Of a DNA stretch of 64,000 nucleotides, positions 49,021 to 58,789 are shown one piece after another. Below the pieces are notes generated by a model. That model was not told the DNA's origin, did not search any database, and saw nothing but the letters and a program-made list of their open reading frames with translations. The first letter of the stretch is position 1. Every line of letters begins with the position of its first letter. The stretch comes from Nyssa sinensis (lineage: Eukaryota > Streptophyta > Magnoliopsida > Cornales > Nyssaceae). The translations under genes and the position numbers were made by a program. The stretch lies in the NCBI GenBank assembly GCA_008638375.1, contig CM018035.1, positions 29,483,307 through 29,547,306 of the forward strand. Reading direction: 5' to 3'.

Positions 49021-49866
49021 CTGGTGACTTGAATAGTTTACTACCACGATGAGAGATAGAGTTTACGATAAAGCTTGCCCCAGCACTATGCCTATTTCCA
49101 TTCCGCTTTACCTAGTGGCTCCTACAGAGTTGGGGGAGCATCATTTGTTTGCTAAGTCCTCGAAGTGTGAGTTTTGGCTTCAGGAGGTGCAGTTTCTAGG
49201 CCATGTTGTCAGATAATGGGATATCTGTAGATCCTTCTAAGATTGACTCTGTTATGAGTTGGGAGAGGCCAAAGAATGCGTTTGAGATTCAGAGTTTGTT
49301 GGGATTGGCAAGATACTACCGTCGGTTTGTAGAGGGGTTTTCTCGTCTTGCCGCGTCGATGAGTCGTCTGACACGCAAAGGCATTAGATTTGAGTGGACC
49401 GATGACTGTGAGCAGTCATTTCAGAAGAGGAGGCTGACTTCAGCGCCCGTCTTGATTGTACCTGAGGGAGGTATGGGCTATACCGTTTATTATGATGCTT
49501 CACGAGAAGGATTAGGCTGTGTGCTGATGCAGGAGGGTAGAGTGGTAACCTATGGTTCTCGTCAGTTGAAGAGCCATGAGAAGAACTACGCCACACATGA
49601 GTCAGAGTTAGCTATCGTCATCTTTGCACTTAAGAGTTGACGACACTACTTATATGGGGTGAGGTTCGAGGTGTTCTCAAATCACAAGAGCCTCAGATAC
49701 ATTTTCACACAGAAGGAACTGAACCTTCAGCAGAGGAGATGGATGGAGTATATGGAGGACTACGACTTTGACCTTCAGTACCATCCTGGGAAGGCCAATG
49801 TCGTGGCAGATGCACTCAGTAGGAGGCTGATGAGCACTTTGGCTAGCATTGCTATTAGAGAGTAAC
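49021..49866 (+). pseudogene. RT thumb/connection and RNase H of element F, RT active site deleted
   Basis: After the protease the sequence passes from an RT beginning ('[10 protein letters not shown]', then 'PTELGE') straight to the late RT motif '[19 protein letters not shown]' near 49158. The fingers and palm, including the YxDD box, are missing at about 49135-49145. RNase H follows: '[15 protein letters not shown]' (49490-49534), '[14 protein letters not shown]', and '[15 protein letters not shown]' ending at about 49833. Stops at 49215-49217 and 49638-49640 break it. Confidence 0.85.
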
Positions 49867-50457
49867 AGATGATGGGAGACATTGGAGAGTTTGACTTAGA
49901 GCTTACCGAGTCTAAGGGACATGCCACACTGTTCAGTGTGTGTGCACAACCTTCACTGTTGAGCAAGGTTATTGAGGCACAGTTACAGGACACAGAAGCA
50001 GAGCAGATTAGAGCATGAGTTGCTAGTCCTAAGGAATTTAAGGGGTGGACAGTTCATTCTGACCTTAGCTTGAGGTATATGGGTAGAGTCTTTGTTCTAG
50101 AGTCACTTCAGGCTGATGTTTTTAGAGATTTCCATCAATCACGCCTAGCAGTGCACCCAGGGGGCACTGAGATGTATTCTGATTTACACTGCCAGTATTG
50201 GTGGATGGGGATGAAGGCAGATGTAGCGCAGTTTGTATCTAGATGTCTCACGTGCCAGTAGGTGAAGGCTGAGCACCAGAGACCTGGAGGTTTGTTACAG
50301 CCATTACCAGTGGCCAAGTGGAAGTGGGAGCACGTTACTATGGATTTTGTGATGGGTCTTCGGAAGTCACTTAGGGGTCACGATACGATTTGGGTTATTA
50401 TGGACAGGTTGAAAAAGTCCACCCATTTCTTACAGATTAGAGTGACCAATTTGTCAG
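49867..50457 (+). pseudogene. Integrase of element F, N-terminal part
   Basis: The HHCC zinc-binding region is visible at about 50120-50261 ('HQSRLAVHPGGTEMYSDL' through 'CLTCQ'), followed by a stop. The start of the catalytic core 'HVTMDFVMGL' (first core Asp near 50343) and 'IWVIMDRLKKSTHFL' come next. Solo LTR G interrupts the gene at 50458. The core continues at 55099. Confidence 0.83.
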
Positions 50458-52058
50458 TGTAACACCCCGATCCTGTGAAATTAATAATTAATTAATAATT
50501 ATTAATTAATACCGACTTACAGAATGATTTAGGGATTTTAAATTTAAAAGCTAAATTCTGACTGTTTGGTTCCATGGTTAACGAATTAAAATTGGGAAGT
50601 AGATAACCAAACCGTGGATAGGGGCCAAATTGGGGATAACTGGATTATTATATTCCGGTTTTCTGAAGGGAATTAAACCGGTTGGTTTTTGGAGGTTTTG
50701 GACTGGTTCAGTTTCTGAACCCTTGAACCCTTGGGTTTGAACCCCAAAAGTATGAAATGAGTTTTTAACCCCTGGAGTTTTCTGATATTACGGATCAACC
50801 CCCACTAATTTGGGAAATTGTACTGTGGCCCAGAACACTGAGAAATTATTCATTTAAGCCCCTGGAAAATTAATTAAATAATAAAATAATTATTTAATTA
50901 TTTTATTAAATAGGTAAAATTACGATTTTACCCCTGGACATTAAATATGTCAAACGGAGTCCAAATAAATTAAATAAATAGTGTATTTTCACTATTTCAA
51001 ACATTCCGGACTCAATGGTACAGTCCGATTTTGGAAATACAGTACCAAAAAATGCAGACTTGTAAGTGATAAATTACTGTACTGCCCCTGATGGCACCAG
51101 ACCCAAATAAAAATAAAAGACAGTCTATTTTGACTATGTCGGGCGTTCTGAACTCAACGGTGAGGGCCGTTTAACAAACTGAAGTCCCGAAAAATACAGA
51201 CACATAAAGTGTAAATGACCATACTGCCCCTAATGATTCCCAGGGTTAGTTAAACATTACAGATAGTCCAACTCAACTATGTCGGACGCTCTGGACCCAA
51301 TGGTGAGGTCCATTCTGTGAACTGAGGCACCGAAAAATATGACACGTGAAATGACCAAAATACCCCTGAGCACTGTGAGTGCAAGATAAAGGTCAAACTG
51401 ATCTGATAAATTATCATAAGGATAATTATGAACACTGAAGGGCTAAATAAGACTCCGGAACAGTTAACGCGTAAAACGAGAAACGACTAATGTGTCCTGA
51501 TGACCAAAAGCAAATACCAAACGAAATCCAAAGGACTTAGAAAATCATATCTAAGATATGTGGACTATTCTGAGGACCACGATAGGGTCCGGGACAAGAA
51601 TGGACAAATTACCATTTTGCCCCTAAGGCTAAATAAGCATTTAACTAATAGCGATTCAAGTCTAAAAGAGTTAGAACTTCATGTATACGATATATGGGAT
51701 ATTTTGAGAACCACGACTGGGTCCGGGGCAAGAGTGATAAAATGACCATTTTGCCCTTAAGGCTGAAGAAGTAACTGACTGATAACGATTGAAGTCTAAA
51801 TGACTTGGGTTATAATCCTGATGACTGCTAAGCCTAATTTAAGAATAAAATAGCCCCGGATGAAACCCGATGAGAGGGCGATAGGCTACTAGGCTATCTT
51901 AGGTAAACCGATAGATACCTAAGATGACAAATGAGACCTGAATGGATGAGTTCTGATCTGTATATGATTGATGATTATTGTTCAGGATATACACGGAGAT
52001 GCCTGACGTATCTGGAGGTTATCGGATTGTTTGCGCAAGGAGATAACCGTAACAGTTT

Positions 52059-52790
52059 GTGAGTAACCTGGAACTTCTGACTTGGTGTATAAGTACACCG
52101 TCTAGTTACTGTATTTTGATTCACTGTACTGTTTTATCTGCCATACTGTTTAAATTCATGTTTTTAAATGCATACTCTTTTATCATGTATTACACGTGAC
52201 ATGATTTTGTACTGTCCTGCTCTCTTGTTCAGTTCGGGTCTGTCCTGTTCTGTTGTATGGTCTGTCCTGGTTTTGTTCTGTACTGTTGTGTCTTGTGAGT
52301 AACCTGGAACTTCTGACTTGGTGTATAAGTACACCGTCTAGTTACTGTATTTTGATTCACTGTACTGTTTTACCTGCCATACTGTTTAAATGCATGTTTT
52401 TAAATGCATACTCTTTTATCATGTATTACACGTGACATGATTTTGTACTGTCCTGCTCTCCTGTTCAGTTCGGGTCTGTCCTGTTCTGTTGTATGGTCTG
52501 TCCTGGTTTTGTTCTGTACTGTTGCGTCTTGTGAGTAGCCTGGAACTTCTGACTTGGTGTATAAGTACACCGTCTAGTTACTGTATTTTGATTCACTGTA
52601 CTGTTTTATCTGCCATACTGTTTAAATGCATGTTTTTAAATGCATACTCTTTTATCATGTATTACACGTGACATGATTTTGTACTGTCCTGCTCTCCTGT
52701 TCAGTTCAGGTCTGTCCTGTTCTGTTGTATGGTCTGTCCTGGTTTTGTTCTGTACTGTTGCGTCTTGTGAGTAACCCTGACTCCTGAATT
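52059..52790. repeat. 236-bp tandem triplication in LTR G
   Basis: 'gtgagta.cctggaacttct' starts at 52059, 52295 and 52531, with a diverged fourth start at 52767, an exact 236-bp period. The copies are nearly identical, so the amplification is recent relative to the surrounding decay. Confidence 0.95.
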
Positions 52791-53219
52791 GGTGTATAAG
52801 TACACTGTCTAGTTACTGTATTTTAAAATACTGTACTGTACTATTTTATCTGATACACTGATTTCATGCTCTTACTCAAATGCATGATTTTTACTCTGTC
52901 TGGCTTCTCTGTTCTGTACTGAAATAAACCTATCGCTGTTTTTAACTGGTTCTAAAAAGAACAACTGATTCTTGGTACCACCTCAGTCTTGAGCACTATA
53001 TGAGCATACTGCACTGTTTAATCTGTGCATATTGTACTGTTTATTCTGTTATATTGTTCTGCTCTGCTCATTACTGATCTGTTCTGTTACTCTGATGTTT
53101 TAACTGATCTGTTCTGTTACTCTGATGTTTTAACTAATCTGTTCTGTTACTCTAATGTTTTAACTGTACTCTTGTTTTTAATACTGTTTCAAATGAACGT
53201 GTTTAACTATCTGTTATGT

Positions 53220-54500
53220 TTGATCTGTTCTGTTCCGTTCCGCTCAACACTGACCTGTTCTGTTTGATCTGTCTGACCTGTTCTGTTTGATCTGTCTGAC
53301 CTGTTCTGTTTGATCTATCCTGACCTGTTTTGTTTGATCTGTCTGACCTGTTCTGTTTGATCTGTCCTGACCTGTTCTGTTTGATCTGTCTGACCTGTTG
53401 TGTTTGATCTGTCTGACCTGTTCTATTTGATCTGTCCTGACCTGTTCTGTTTGATCTGTCCTGACCTGTTCTGTTTGATCTGTCCTGGCCTGTTCTGTTT
53501 GATCTGTCTGACCTGTTCTGTTTGATCTGTTTTGTCCTGACCTGTTCCGTTTGATCTGTCTGATCTATTCAGTCCTGATCCGTCCTGATCTGTTATGTTT
53601 GATCTGTTTTGTCCTGACCTGTTCCGTTTGATCTGTCTGATCTATTCAGTCCTGATCCGTCCTGATCTGTTTTGTCCTGACCTGTTCTGTTTGATCTGTC
53701 TGATCTGTTCCGTCTTGATTTGTTATGTTTGATCTGTTCCGTCCTAACCTGTTTGCTCTGTTTCTATCTGTTCCGTTCTGTTCTGTCCCGTCCTGTTCTG
53801 CTCAATACTGATCTATCATGTTCTTTGATGATGTACCTGTATCTCTGACTGACGTATTGTTTCCGCTCAGTTCTGTCTTGTTCCGTTCTGTTGATGATAT
53901 ACATGTATCCTTGATTGATATACTGTTTCCACTCAGTTTTGTCTTGTTCCGTTCCGTTGATGATATACATGTATCCTTGATTGATATACTGTTTCCACTC
54001 AGTTTTGTCTTGTTCCGTTCCGTTGATGATATACATGTATCTCTGGTTGACATATTGTTTCCACTCCGTTTTGTTATGTTCTGTTCTATTTTATTCTGAT
54101 TTGTTATGTTTTATTCCGTTCTGTTCGGTTATGATTTGCTATGACCTATTCCATTCTGTTCGGTTATGACTTGTTATGTTCTCTTCCGTTCCGTTCCGTT
54201 CTATTATGTTTTATTGTGATCCGTTCTGACCTGTTCTATTTCGACCCGTTTTATTCTGACCCGTTCTATTCTAACTTGTTTGTCTCTGATTGATATATTG
54301 GCATCATTTACTATTCTGTTCTGATTTGTTGTGCTTTGCTTCATCCTGTTCTGATTTGTTATGTCCTACTCTGCTCGGTTCTGCTCCGTCCTGACCGGTT
54401 GTGTTCTGTTCTGTACGGTTATACTTGATATGGTCTGTTATGTTCTGTCTGTTCTGATCTGTTGTTTTATTTTGTCCAGTCCTGCTTTATTCTACTGAAA
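53220..54500. repeat. Degenerate 'tgtctgacctgttctgtttg' repeats and 66-bp repeat in LTR G
   Basis: From 53220 a short unit of roughly 23 bp ('ctgacctgttctgtttgatc') is reiterated with variation to about 53760. A distinct 66-bp unit follows, with starts (gatgat) at 53827, 53893, 53959 and 54025, then more 'ttctgttccgtt' sequence. Strongly pyrimidine-biased on this strand, it yields long but repetitive open frames on both strands that I do not call as genes. Confidence 0.88.
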
Positions 54501-55098
54501 CTGCATTTAAAGTAGATTTATAAAACTGCTATTTCAGAAACAACTGAACTACCCTTGTGCTTTGTAAACAACAATGGTTTGAAACCCATGACAGGGAACC
54601 TGTGTTACTCATTGGGCTTTTCGAAGCTCACCCCATTCCCTAACATTTTTCAGGAATGATATCTGTTGGATCTGATGGCACTGATCTGTGGAGACTGGAT
54701 TACTGAGGATTGAATCTGTTTAATCAAGTGAGTGATGTAATGCGACTGACTTGACTGATATGTACTAGATATAGACATAGCTCATGGATTTAAACGGTAC
54801 TCTAGAGATTATAGTTCTGCTCTGTTGTTATATGTCGGATTATAGATATGCTCTGAGGTTAGAATTGTTAGCTGTTGGATTTTAGACTGGCTCTGTGGTA
54901 CATAACCTTACAGTGAATACATGAGTTGCATTCCCTTGACAAAAAAAAAAAGGTTTTAAATTCCGCTGCATCTGACCCTACAGTCGGAGTGCAATTCACT
55001 GGAAAGTTCAGAAATTGCCTTCGGTTGGTCGCGTGGCGACCGACTGGCATCACGTCCTCGACATCCGCGTAGGGTGGGGTTTGGGATGTGACAGTCAG

Positions 55099-55383
55099 AT
55101 GTCCTTAGTAGGTTGTATATCCAAGAGATAGTACGACTACATGGGGTTCTCGTATCCATTGTTTCAGACAGAGACCCACGTTTCACTGCACGGTTTTGAC
55201 AGAGTCTTCAGACAGCCTTAGGGACTCAGCTACAATTTAGTACTGCCTTTCACCTTCAGACTGATGGTCAGTCAGACCATACCATTCAGATCCTTGAGGA
55301 CATATTTAGAGCCCATGTTATGGACTTCAGGGGTAGCTAGGAGGATCACCTTGCTTTGGTAGAGTTTGCCTACAACAACAGCT
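55099..55383 (+). pseudogene. Integrase catalytic core of element F, second part, truncated
   Basis: It resumes the core after LTR G: 'RDPRFTARF' (second core Asp), 'FHLQTDGQS' and '[10 protein letters not shown]' (Glu region), then 'EFAYNNSY' at about 55363-55383. A stop replaces a Trp-like position in 'DFRGS'. The rest of the integrase and most of the 3' LTR are missing, because the sequence passes into LTR sequence at 'acagctacatgaga'. Confidence 0.82.
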
Positions 55384-55641
55384 ACATGAGATTTGATGAT
55401 ATCTTGACAAAAAGAAGGGGAAAGGATTTAGAAGTGTATTTGGCCCTTGGGGCACGTTTTGAGATGTAAGGGCTTAAGCCCAACTGACATGTGAACGATA
55501 TATTTATGGGATGTACTTTATGTGTTATGTATTGAAGGAAAGGATTGTATGTTTAGCCAAATCCGTTAAGTTATCTTTTATTTTCTTTTCTTATTTCGTT
55601 TCGCACTCACCCCCGGGTTCATAGAAATTTGGGGTGTGACA
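55379..55641 (+). repeat. 3' LTR stub of element F
   Basis: It is nearly identical to 46459-46726, the last ~268 bp of the 5' LTR, ending GGTGTGACA at 55641 and followed by the target duplication gtaat. Joined to integrase at 'gctac', a sequence plausible on both sides, so a deletion removed the pol end, polypurine tract and about 2.9 kb of the LTR. Confidence 0.88.
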
Positions 55642-57312
55642 GTAATGGTATTTATTGGCTGTTAGGTTGATATCCAATGTTTTTGTCCATCAAAACCAGA
55701 AAATGGGCCTTTCTGGAGCAAAAGTTGCATAAGTTTGAAACCGATGATTCGAACCGAGTGCGGTAAGTTCGTGCATGTCTATTTTATCATTTTTGAGGTG
55801 TGATGGGGTTTCGGGGTAGTTAGGCTAATATCCGGCATTTTGGTCCGTCAAAACCCCTAAATTGGTCTCTTTGGAGCAGAAAGTTGCATAAGTTTCAAAC
55901 CGGTGATCCGAACCAAGTGCTATAAGTTGTTACAAGTCTATTTCATCATTTGTGAGGTGTGTGATGGGGTTTCGAGGTTGTTAGGCCGAGATCTGGCATT
56001 TTAGTCCGTCAAAACCCCAAAATTGGTCTTTTTGGAGCAGAAAGTTGCATAAGTTTCAAATCGATGATTCCAACTGAGTGCCATAAGTTCATACAAGTCT
56101 ATTTTATCATTTTTGAGGTGTGAGATGGGATTTCTAGGCTGTTAGGTTGATATCCAGTGTTGTGGTCCATCAAAACCCGAAAATAGGCCTTTTCGGAGAA
56201 AAAAGTTGCATAAGTTTGAAACTGGTGATCCAAACCGACTACCGTAAGTTTGTGCAAGTCTACTTTATCATTTTTGAGGTGTGTGATGGGGTTTTAGGGT
56301 ATTTAGGCCAATATCCGGCATTTTGGTCTGTCAAAACTCTAAAATTAGTTTTTGGAACAGAAAATTGCATAAGTTTGAAACCAGTGATCCGAACTGAGTG
56401 TCGTAAGTTTGTACAAGCCTATTTTATCATTTATAAGGCATGTGCTGGGATTTCTAGGCTGTTTGGTTGATATTCAGTGTTTTGGTTCATCAAAACCCGA
56501 AAATAGGCCTTTTGGAGCAAAAAGTTGCATAAGTTTGAAATCAGTGATCCGAACCGAGTGTCGTAAGTTCATGCAAGTCTATTTCATCATTTTTGAGGTG
56601 TGTGATAGGGTTTCAGGGTAGTTAGGCCGATATACAGCATTTTGGTCCGTCAAACCCAAAATTGGTCTTTTGGAGCAAAAAGTTGCATAAGTTTCAAACC
56701 GGTGATCCGAGCTGAGTGCCAGAAGTTTGTAAAAGTCTATTTTATCATTTTTAAGGTGTGTGATAGGATTCTAGGCTGTTTGGTTGATATCCGGTGCTTT
56801 GGTCCATCAAAACCTGAAAATAGGCCTTTTTGGAGCAAAAAGTTGCATAAGTTTGAAACCGGCAATCCAAACCAAGTGATGTAAGTTTGTGCAAGTCTAT
56901 ATTATCATTTTTGATGTGTGTGATGTGGTTTTGGGATAGTTAGGCCAATATTCGGCATTTTGATCCATCAAAACCCCAAAATGGGCCTTTTTGGAGTAGA
57001 AAGTTGCATAAGGTACCAAGTGTCATAAGTTTGTACAAGTCTATTTTATCATTTTTAAGGTGTGTGATGAGATTTCTATGTTGTTCGGTTGATATCCGGT
57101 GTTTTAGTCCATCAAAACCCAAAAATGGGCCTTTTGGAGCAGAAAGTTGCATAAGTTTGAAACCGATGATCTGAACCAAGTGCCGTAAGTTCGTGCAAGT
57201 CTATTTTATCATTTGTGATGTATGTGCTGGGGTATTGGGATAGTTAGGCCGATATCCAGCATTTTGGTCTGTCAAAACCCCAAAACTGGTCTTTTAGAGC
57301 AGAAAGTTGCAT
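55642..57312. repeat. 161-bp tandem repeat array, block 4
   Basis: About 10.4 units continuing block 3 after element F, with alternating 'ctgttaggttgatatc' and 'ggtagttaggc' subtypes. It ends at 'gaaagttgcataac', beyond which CACTA gene sequence starts. Confidence 0.92.
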
Positions 57313-57660
57313 AACATAAATAACTTACATAAAGCCACTGAGCTTCAAGCCCAACCCAACCCTTCTCGGGGTTGTAGTGCATCCTCTGCCACAAATCAAT
57401 CGGGCTTAGTGGTGTACCGGTCTCCTGGTCTCGCTGCAGAAAATTAACATTAGCTTGTGAAGATTGATTTCATTAAAAGATAACACAATAACAACTTGAT
57501 ACATTTATTAACTTACTATCTCATGCCTATACCTTACAAAAGATCGTGATCCACCACAGTGGGTCACCTTTTGCTTGCTTCTGCTCTCTCTGTTTTTCTT
57601 GCTAAGTTTTTACACTTGTCCAAAACAAAGAAAGTTAGTATAAATGACAATGATTTATCA
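57313..57660 (-). pseudogene. CACTA Transposase_24-like (Ptta/En/Spm) fragment
   Basis: On the minus strand, 'RKTERAEASKR' followed by a 'GGSRSF'-type stretch (57590-57540) and, after a likely intron or break, 'TGTPLSPIDLWQRMHYNPE' (57420-57360) and 'GWVGLEAQWLY'. This pattern fits the Ptta/En/Spm plant transposase family (Transposase_24). It lies downstream of the DUF4216 part on the same strand, as is usual in CACTA elements. The fragment is short and broken. Domain naming is by resemblance. Confidence 0.6.
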
Positions 57661-57849
57661 TACAACAAAATTAATTTTGACAATGCATACCTGAAATGCA
57701 TTACTAGAGAACCGGTCGCATAGTAACATCCAATCCTCCTCCATTACACCATAAAAATGAACATCCATTACATTATAAAATTGAAAATCCATTACATCAT
57801 AAAATTGAAAATCCATTACACTTGATCCTAACACATGTAACATCTATTA

Positions 57850-58190
57850 CAATTATTCATCTAAGTCTGTATCATCATCTGTTCTTAAAATTTCTTCATT
57901 CTCAGTACAATACTCTAACAATGTATCATCATTAAAATCACTTTCCTTGTCATCATCATCATCAATGAAAGTTACATCCCTCGAATCTAACTGTCTGGTA
58001 TTGGTGACTTCGGAAGCTACGACATAATCTAGTTCTACATCAATTCTATTCAACTGATACAAAGTAACATCTTGTTGATCATAACAGACAACACAATCGT
58101 AGGCAGATTAAAACTCTTCTTCTAGTGCCTCTTCAATCCTCTCCAAATCTTCCTCTCCCTCTTTAACTTCTAGTACATCATAAACATTTG
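57850..58190 (-). pseudogene. Acidic tail of the CACTA transposase
   Basis: A minus-strand frame (57853-58062 and upstream) is rich in Asp and Glu, with 'FIDDDDDKESDFNDD' and 'YCTENEEILRTDDDTDLDE' before a stop. Such a tail follows DUF4216 in many plant CACTA transposase genes. A stop at about 58108 separates it from an upstream acidic stretch 'EEDLERIEEALEEE'. Confidence 0.6.
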
Positions 58191-58760
58191 TAGACTTTAT
58201 TTTTGGACAACATACCAATCACTTCTGATTTTTGTGTCCTTCAAATAGAAAACTTATTTTGCTTGAGATGCCAATACATACGGATCATCTTTAAATGTCG
58301 TACGTGACGTGTTAGAATGACCGAAGTGGTAATGTAACTGTATGATATCTTGTAAAACACCATAATACTCTACACTTTGTCCTGCTTCATAACCTCCTTG
58401 AACAAGGACACCGCTATTCTATGTTCGCCGACTCACCTCACGTTCCTTCATGTGAAATCGAACACCATCAACAATTAAACTGGTGTAGCAAGATATCCTT
58501 TGACCAGGGCCACATGCCAAGGAATATAATTGATCGTAAGCCTCAAGAGATTTTTGGTGGCATAATAGCTTCATATATTAATCGAATACAAGTACAAAAT
58601 TAATTGAATACAAATGCATTAACTAATTCAATTACAATTAATTGAAACCTAACTTACACGTTCTCTAAACCACTTTGGAAACAAATTTTTTTGTCTTTGC
58701 TCTAGATCAGTATCGGTAACATGTTCTCTCTGAAGCTCAGTCGTATGCTCACTACATAAG
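58191..58760 (-). pseudogene. CACTA transposase, DUF4216-like region
   Basis: Minus-strand motifs in order: 'LEQRQKNLFPKWFRERV' (58710-58660), after an intron-like gap 'LACGPGQR' and 'DGVRFHMKERE', then 'VEYYGVLQDIIQLHYHF' and 'VFYLKDTKI'. This matches the DUF4216 pattern of plant CACTA transposases (TNP2 type). The intron-like stretch at about 58605-58655 is bounded by an ACTTAC (donor on minus) at 58650. Confidence 0.68.
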
Positions 58761-58789
58761 ATGAGATATGTTTTATGTAACTTACATTT

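Larger units (their letters stand above)
50458..55093 (+). mobile_element. Solo LTR 'G' (gypsy), inserted in the integrase of element F
   Basis: It starts TGTAACACCCCGATCC and ends GGTTTGGGATGTGACA, flanked by gtcag at 50453-50457 and 55094-55098. It is 4636 bp, with no gag, pol or second LTR. Its 5' end resembles LTRs A and D. It carries about six copies of the reiterated LTR module (50950-51760), a 236-bp tandem triplication, and over 1 kb of degenerate pyrimidine-rich repeats. Reading across the insertion restores the order of integrase motifs. Confidence 0.9.
35887..55641 (+). mobile_element. Tekay/Del-like Ty3/gypsy retrotransposon 'F' with nested virus and solo LTR
   Basis: It is flanked by gtaat at 35882-35886 and 55642-55646, with the 161-bp array continuing on both sides. 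Order: 5' LTR (35887-46726, holding a caulimovirid), primer site, gag remnant, protease, RT/RNase H with the RT active site deleted, integrase (split by solo LTR G), then a 3' LTR stub. Pol order protease-RT-RNase H-integrase and the tRNA-Met primer place it in Ty3/gypsy. The Tekay/Del suggestion rests on sequence style and long LTRs. It cannot be autonomous. Confidence 0.85.

Noticed and set aside
53764..54169. Open frames on both strands over the 66-bp repeat in LTR G
   Set aside because: 66 is a multiple of three, so the repeat gives open frames automatically. No start context or domain supports a gene.
22615..57312. Open frames of 60-107 codons within the 161-bp array, on both strands
   Set aside because: The 161-bp period shifts frame each unit, and the same peptides recur in changing combinations. 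They follow from the repeat, not from selection for a protein.
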